DNA of 53,680 bases from CAZMGT01 sp964565895 (GTDB lineage: Bacteria; Armatimonadota; Zipacnadia; UBA1398; CAZMGT01), in assembly GCA_964565895.1 (NCBI GenBank), contig CAZMGT010000023.1:1-53680 (forward strand), written 5' to 3'. The notes under the pieces are model-generated. The model searched no databases, had not been told where the DNA came from, and saw only the letters and a program-made list of their open reading frames with translations. Shown here in pieces: positions 49,154 through 53,680 of the stretch. Both the position numbers and the translations under genes were made by a program. Positions within the stretch are counted from its first letter, which is position 1. Every line of letters begins with the position of its first letter.

Positions 49154-51649
49154 CTATTTGGCCACGATATTCACCAGGCGCCCGGGGACGACGACCACCC
49201 GGTGCACCGCCTTGCCCTGCAAGAGCTGCTTAATCCGCGGAGCGGCAAGCGCCGCCTCCTCCAGCGCCTGCTCGTCGGCGTCTGCCGCGACGTATACCCG
49301 CTCGCGCACCTTGCCGTTGATTTGCACGGGGATCTCCAGCGTCTGCTCCGCGGCGATCTCCTCGTCGAACTCCGGCCAGCTTTGCTGATAGGTGCTCCCC
49401 TCGTGGCCCAAGCGCTCCCATAGCTCATCGGCAAGGTGGGGGGCGAACGGCGAAAGCAGCAGGCACATCATCTCCGCCGCCTCGCTAAACGCCAGGCGCT
49501 CGCCCGGCGCGGGCTCCTCGCCCACCTTCTCGCAAAACGCCCCAAGCTCGTTCTGCAGCTCCATCAGCGCGCTAATCGCCGTGTTAAAGCGCATGCGCTC
49601 CTCGATGTCCCGCGTCACGCGGCGGATCGTCTGGTGCGTCTTGCGCCGCAGGTCGCTCGCTGTCGGGGAAAGCTCGGCTTGGGCGATCTCCTCGCGCCAG
49701 GAGGGGACGAACCACGCCGTGCGCGAGGCAATGGTGTTATGCGTGCGGCTGAGGAAGCGATGGCAGCCGGCGACGCCGGCGTCGCTCCACTCCGCGTCGA
49801 GCTCCGGCGGGCCGGCGAACAGAATAAACAGGCGCAGCGAGTCCGCTCCGTGGCGCTCGATAATCTCGTCCGGGGTAACGACGTTCCCCTTGGACTTGGA
49901 CATCTTCGCCCCGTCTTTAACGATCATTCCCTGGGTAAATAGCCGCTTAAACGGCTCGACGAAGTTCACATAGCCCAAGTCGTGCAGGGCTTTGGTGACG
50001 AAGCGCGAGTAATAAAGATGAAGCACGGCGTGCTCCACACCGCCCACGTAGAGGTCCACGGGAAGCCACTCGTTAACCGTCTCCCAGTCAAACGGGCGGT
50101 CCGTCAGGTTGGGGTTGGGGTAGCGCAGATAGTACCACGAGGAGCAGACGAACGTGTCCATGGTGTCTACTTCGCGGCGCCCCGGCCCCCCGCACTTGGG
50201 GCAGGTGGCGCGCACGAACGCCTCGCTCGTGGCCAGAGGCGAACGGCCGCTTTGGCTTAGGTCCACATCCTCGGGAAGCAACACGGGAAGGTCTTCCTCG
50301 GGCACGGCGCACGGGCCGCACTTGTCGCAGTAGATAATCGGGATAGGCGCGCCCCAGTAGCGCTGGCGGCTAATGCACCAGTCGCGCAGGCGATAGGCCA
50401 CCGCGCGGCGGCCCAGGCCGCGCTCCTCAAGCCAGTCGCAAATTGCCTCCTTGCCCTGGGCCGAGGGCAGGCCGTCGAACTGGCCGGAGTTCACCTGCCT
50501 GCCCTCGCCCACCCAAGCCTCGGTCATCGTCTCCGGGTCGAGCTCCTCGCCCTCGGGCTGAATTACTACGCGCACAGGCAGGCCGTATTTCCGCGCGAAG
50601 TCGAGGTCGCGCTGGTCGTGCGCGGGCACGGCCATAATCGCCCCCGTGCCATACTCCAGGAGGACGTAGTTGGCCACCCAAATGGGAATGTGCTCGTCGT
50701 TGACAGGGTTAATGGCGTAGCAGCCGGTAAACGCTCCCTTTTTCTCCGCGCCCTCCGCCGTGCGCTCGATCTCGCTCTGGCTGGCGCACTCCTGGACGAG
50801 CTGGCGCACGGCCTCGGCCTCCGGCCGGCCCTCAATGAGCTTCTCCACAAGCGGATGCTCCGGGGCAAGGACCATAAACGTTGCCCCGAACAGGGTGTCC
50901 GGCCGCGTGGTAAACACGGTAAGCTTCTCGCCGGTGTGGGCGATGGTAAAGTCTACCTCGGCCCCCTCGCTGCGGCCGATCCAGTTGCGCTGCATGGTGC
51001 GCACGCGCTCGGGCCATTCCGTAAGCAGCTCCAGGTCCTGCAGCAGGCGCTCGGCATAGGCGGTGGTTTTAAAAAACCACTGCGCCATTCTTCGCCGAAC
51101 GACGCGCGTGCCGCAGCGCTCGCAGGCGCCGTCGATCACCTGCTCGTTGGCGAGCACGGTGGCGCAGCTTGGGCACCAGTTAACGGGGGCGTCCTTGCGC
51201 TCGGCGAGCCCCGCGTTAAAGAGCTGAACGAACACCCACTGCGTCCACTTGTAATACTCGGGGCTTGAGGTGTTAATCTCCAGGTTCCAGTCGTAGCTAA
51301 TGCCTAGGCGCTCAATCTGCTTGCGCATTTGGGCGATGCAGCGCTCGGTCCACACGCCGGGGTGGGTTTTTGCGGCAATGGCCGCGTTTTCCGCGGGGAG
51401 GCCGAACGCGTCCCAGCCCATGGGGTGCATCACGCGCCAGCCGCGCATTATTTTCTGGCGGGCAATGCAGTCGCCGATGACGTAGTTGCGCACGTGGCCC
51501 ATGTGCAACTGGCCGGAGGGGTAGGGGAACATGTCGAGGTAGTAAAACTTAGGTTTGGATCTGTCGCTGGGCGTAGCAAAAAGATTCATCTCGCGCCAGC
51601 GCGCCTGCCATTTCGTCTCGATAGCCTGAGGGTCGTAGGTGGCACTCAT
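49154..51649 (-). CDS. leuS: Leucine-tRNA ligase
   Basis: Class I synthetase charging tRNA-Leu, 831 residues. Seen: HIGH-region PYPSGQLHMGHVRNYVIGD, zinc-site VNWCPSCATVLANEQVIDG with CERCG, editing domain (TVFTTRPDTLFGATFMVLAP and YGTGAIMAVPAHDQRDLDFA), a second Cys set (YCDKCG, CPKCG) and KMSKSKGNVVTPDEI; the C-terminus has QINGKVRERVYVAADADEQA. The length is typical of bacterial LeuRS. ATG 51649 overlaps the preceding gene's stop (ATGA) and follows AGGAGAGGAAG; the longer upstream frame is a shadow of that gene. Confidence 0.97.
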   Translation of the reverse strand: MSATYDPQAIETKWQARWREMNLFATPSDRSKPKFYYLDMFPYPSGQLHMGHVRNYVIGDCIARQKIMRGWRVMHPMGWDAFGLPAENAAIAAKTHPGVWTERCIAQMRKQIERLGISYDWNLEINTSSPEYYKWTQWVFVQLFNAGLAERKDAPVNWCPSCATVLANEQVIDGACERCGTRVVRRRMAQWFFKTTAYAERLLQDLELLTEWPERVRTMQRNWIGRSEGAEVDFTIAHTGEKLTVFTTRPDTLFGATFMVLAPEHPLVEKLIEGRPEAEAVRQLVQECASQSEIERTAEGAEKKGAFTGCYAINPVNDEHIPIWVANYVLLEYGTGAIMAVPAHDQRDLDFARKYGLPVRVVIQPEGEELDPETMTEAWVGEGRQVNSGQFDGLPSAQGKEAICDWLEERGLGRRAVAYRLRDWCISRQRYWGAPIPIIYCDKCGPCAVPEEDLPVLLPEDVDLSQSGRSPLATSEAFVRATCPKCGGPGRREVDTMDTFVCSSWYYLRYPNPNLTDRPFDWETVNEWLPVDLYVGGVEHAVLHLYYSRFVTKALHDLGYVNFVEPFKRLFTQGMIVKDGAKMSKSKGNVVTPDEIIERHGADSLRLFILFAGPPELDAEWSDAGVAGCHRFLSRTHNTIASRTAWFVPSWREEIAQAELSPTASDLRRKTHQTIRRVTRDIEERMRFNTAISALMELQNELGAFCEKVGEEPAPGERLAFSEAAEMMCLLLSPFAPHLADELWERLGHEGSTYQQSWPEFDEEIAAEQTLEIPVQINGKVRERVYVAADADEQALEEAALAAPRIKQLLQGKAVHRVVVVPGRLVNIVAK

Positions 51650-52566
51650 CGCTTGGGAACTTCCTCTCCTGCGCTGAACCGTAGGGAGCCAAGATAGTAC
51701 GCGGCGGCGAGGGCCGCGAGGAATAGCGCTCCGTAAAGTAGGGCGATTTTCTCCTCGCGAGTATAGCGAAAGTGTCTCAGGTTGCACAAGAGCGCCGCCC
51801 CGGCGATAAACGGCAGCCCAGGCAGGGCAACGTCCGTCAAAATTACCGTCCACAGCCCAACGAGCGTTAGCCCGAGCATGGCGTAGAGCGTCGGCCGCTC
51901 GTTTAGCGAAAAGCGCTTTGCCGCGCTTAAAAAGAACGCGATAAACAGCCAGTCGCCCAACCCCACCGTGGCCAGCACACGCGGCGCCGCACCCGCCGAG
52001 GCCAACGCCGAGCCGGCCACCGGTATCGCCTGCGCCATGTGCGTCACCAGCTCCGGCCGCTGCTCGAGCATCCGCCCCACAAACCCGTAGTTGACGCCGA
52101 TCCAGTCAATGAGCACCACAGTAACGGCCACCGGCGGAATGAGCTTTGCCTCCGGCAGGAGGCTTGCGAACAGCCCCCCGAGCGCCCCGGCGAACACCAG
52201 CTGGCATACGTTGGCCACGACAACGCTCCCCAAGAAACCGTGGGAAAGCAAAAGGCCGCCCAGCGAAAACGCCCAGAGGAAAAACGCCGCCCCGGCGAGC
52301 TTCGCCCACTCCCCCGGCCCGCCCAGGGCCAGGCCGCACAGCTCAAACACGACAAACGCCGCCAGGCCCACGGTTAGCCCGCAAAACAGCACGTCGGAAA
52401 CCGGCCGCGGGACAACCGTTATCTGAGGAATGGCCGCGTGGAGGATGGCATATCCGGCAAGCATTAGCCCGAGCCGCTGCTCCGGCGCCAGACGCGACCA
52501 AGGCGAGCAAAGCTCGCCCTCGCCTTGCTCCGTCGGGCGATGGCTTGGGGCGCGATTATCGGGCAT
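51646..52566 (-). CDS. Polytopic membrane protein of unknown function
   Basis: Membrane protein of 306 residues with about eight hydrophobic segments (for example VLFCGLTVGLAAFVVFELCG, LVFAGALGGLFASLLPEAKL and VGLWTVILTDVALPGLPFIA). ATG 52566 is chosen, giving a polar N-terminus of about 25 residues; it overlaps the end of the upstream gene by 11 bases. No family motif is recognised. Position between a periplasmic foldase and leuS suggests co-transcription, not function. Confidence 0.75.
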   Translation of the reverse strand: MPDNRAPSHRPTEQGEGELCSPWSRLAPEQRLGLMLAGYAILHAAIPQITVVPRPVSDVLFCGLTVGLAAFVVFELCGLALGGPGEWAKLAGAAFFLWAFSLGGLLLSHGFLGSVVVANVCQLVFAGALGGLFASLLPEAKLIPPVAVTVVLIDWIGVNYGFVGRMLEQRPELVTHMAQAIPVAGSALASAGAAPRVLATVGLGDWLFIAFFLSAAKRFSLNERPTLYAMLGLTLVGLWTVILTDVALPGLPFIAGAALLCNLRHFRYTREEKIALLYGALFLAALAAAYYLGSLRFSAGEEVPKR

Positions 52567-53614
52567 TTTTGCTCGGCGGGGCTTGTCCCGCTTTAGAAAG
52601 CTCGCTAAGAATTTCGCGCACGCCGACAAGCTCTTCCGCGGGCACCGTGGCTAGGGCATACAGCGGCGTCATGTTCAAAATAAGCACGGCGTGCGCCCGC
52701 GCGCTGCGCAGCCACGTCCGACGCACCTCAGCCAGCCGCTGCTCGCGCACGATGCGCGCGATCTCCTCGCGCACCTCCTCAAACGGCTGGAGGACATCGG
52801 CGCGGCGGTCCTCGACGTAGAGAATGTGCCACTGGCCGTTGACGTTTGCCGGGGGGCTAACTCCCCAGCGGGGGACGTCGCTTATCGCTTGGCGCAGGGG
52901 CGGCTGAAGTTGGGCCAGCTCCAGCCAGCCCCACAGCCCGCCATCGGCGCGGTGGGCTTGCTCGGTGGTAAACTCCGCCGCGTAGCGCGCGAATGTTTTG
53001 GGCGAGATGTTCGTCGTTCGCCGGCCGGAGTCGGTGATAAAGTTGTAAAGCGTTTGCGCGTCTTGCTCCGAGGCGAGCACGATGGCCCGGAGCAACAAGC
53101 GCTCGCCCCGGCGAAAGTTGTCCTTAAACTGCTCGTAATATGCGCGCAAATCTTCCTCGCTCACCCTCGTCTCCCGCTCGCACACCTTGGCGAACAACAG
53201 GTCAAAGCGCACATCGCGGCGCAGGCGCTCGCGATCCGCTGGGCTAAGCGCGCGCAGCCGGCGGTCGGCAATCGCCGCAGAGGGCTTGTCCGCCTCGCCC
53301 TGCGGCGGAGCAAGCCGCTTTTGCACCTCGCGGTCGATCTCCTCCGCGCTAACTTCGATCCCCAGCTCCTTCGCGCGCTTTTCTACAAGAGCTTCGGCGA
53401 CGATGCGGTCGACCACCTGTCGCGCGTGACGCAAGATCAGCTCCGAAAGCACCTGGCCGGCGGTGACTTTCTCGCCCTCGACGATAATCGCCGTGTCGTC
53501 CGGGGCGAGCTCGAGCAGCGTGGGCGCCGCGCCCGCCTGGGGCAGCGAAAACACAAGCGCCGCCCCGGCCACCGCCCAGGCGAGCGCCAGGCTATGGGGC
53601 AACTTCGTGGGCAA
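52556..53614 (-). CDS. Secreted parvulin-type peptidyl-prolyl isomerase/chaperone (SurA/PrsA-like)
   Basis: Exported foldase of 352 residues. The TTG start at 53614 has GGAGG eight bases upstream and begins a signal peptide (HSLALAWAVAGAALVFSLPQ). A SurA N-terminal-like helical domain follows (GQVLSELILRHARQVVDRIV, KRAKELGIEVSAEEIDREVQ), then a PpiC/parvulin-like part about 180-300 (LLLRAIVLASEQDAQTLYNF, HRADGGLWGWLELAQLQPPL, NVNGQWHILYVEDRRA). The parvulin motif is divergent, so isomerase activity is uncertain while chaperone function is plausible. It is the first visible gene of the leuS unit; the remaining 66 bases to the right edge hold no gene start that I can support. Confidence 0.82.
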   Translation of the reverse strand: MPTKLPHSLALAWAVAGAALVFSLPQAGAAPTLLELAPDDTAIIVEGEKVTAGQVLSELILRHARQVVDRIVAEALVEKRAKELGIEVSAEEIDREVQKRLAPPQGEADKPSAAIADRRLRALSPADRERLRRDVRFDLLFAKVCERETRVSEEDLRAYYEQFKDNFRRGERLLLRAIVLASEQDAQTLYNFITDSGRRTTNISPKTFARYAAEFTTEQAHRADGGLWGWLELAQLQPPLRQAISDVPRWGVSPPANVNGQWHILYVEDRRADVLQPFEEVREEIARIVREQRLAEVRRTWLRSARAHAVLILNMTPLYALATVPAEELVGVREILSELSKAGQAPPSKNAR

Positions 53615-53680
53615 TACGGTACGCCTCCGATCGCGAAATGTCGCACAGCGCGGCCACGGCGCGCGCGGCATCGCGCCGGG

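Noticed and set aside
1..53680. CRISPR arrays, insertion sequences, tRNA genes
   Set aside because: No regularly spaced repeats, transposase-like frames with terminal inverted repeats, or T-loop/anticodon-arm patterns were found by reading both strands.

Overview
This is a GC-rich bacterial window with almost no non-coding space. It most resembles Armatimonadota or a neighbouring lineage (Sumerlaeota, Hydrogenedentota and Planctomycetota are alternatives). The placement is an inference from three things: a lone type IV pilin-like gene of the H-X9-DG secreted type, a SigB/RsbV/RsbW partner-switch set, and a complete Pup-type proteasome operon in a clearly non-actinobacterial gene context. No tRNA, CRISPR array or insertion sequence was found. 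RNase P RNA (rnpB) is present near 45.7-46.0 kb.

Left part (1-7.3 kb): a SNF2-family helicase cut off by the window edge, of a type often found in defence loci; an operon of two CNNM/CorC-type membrane proteins followed by an ECF sigma factor; and a ribokinase. 7.3-13.9 kb (minus strand): the highlight, a six-gene operon transcribed Mpa/ARC ATPase, Dop, a 65-residue Pup/UBact-like modifier, PrcB, PrcA, PafA. The modifier gene (10424-10621) is small, overlaps the dop stop codon, has a strong ribosome-binding site and ends in Ser-Gly-Glu. PrcA probably starts at a CTG codon one base after the prcB stop. Together the genes encode tagging (PafA), untagging (Dop), unfolding (Mpa) and degradation (PrcAB).

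14-24 kb: an FMN-dependent glutamate-synthase-like protein with a strong terminator; an operon of a tRNA-dihydrouridine synthase, an uncharacterised 'quinate 5-dehydrogenase'-type protein and a membrane Ser/Thr kinase; a lipoprotein; a YihY/BrkB membrane protein; and a tightly coupled unit of MNT nucleotidyltransferase, HEPN protein, CdsA and a small membrane exporter-like protein. 24-31.6 kb: alaS; a stress-sigma operon (small membrane protein, RsbV, a degenerate RsbW, SigB-type sigma, AI-2E family permease); and a membrane polyferredoxin coupled to a large secreted rhamnogalacturonan-lyase-like protein (31.6-35.3 kb).

35.5-53.6 kb: a CAP-domain lipoprotein, galT, an isolated rpsE, the threonine-catabolic pair kbl-tdh, a Tat-exported enolase-superfamily protein, a Gfo/Idh/MocA oxidoreductase, a TPR lipoprotein, an unrecognised secreted protein, rnpB, a prepilin-like protein, a zinc-type dehydrogenase, a phosphoribosyltransferase, and a leuS operon with a membrane protein and a parvulin-type chaperone/isomerase. 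Starts were often moved inward from the longest open frame on the basis of ribosome-binding sites and family N-termini. All family calls are from reading the sequence; no database search was run.
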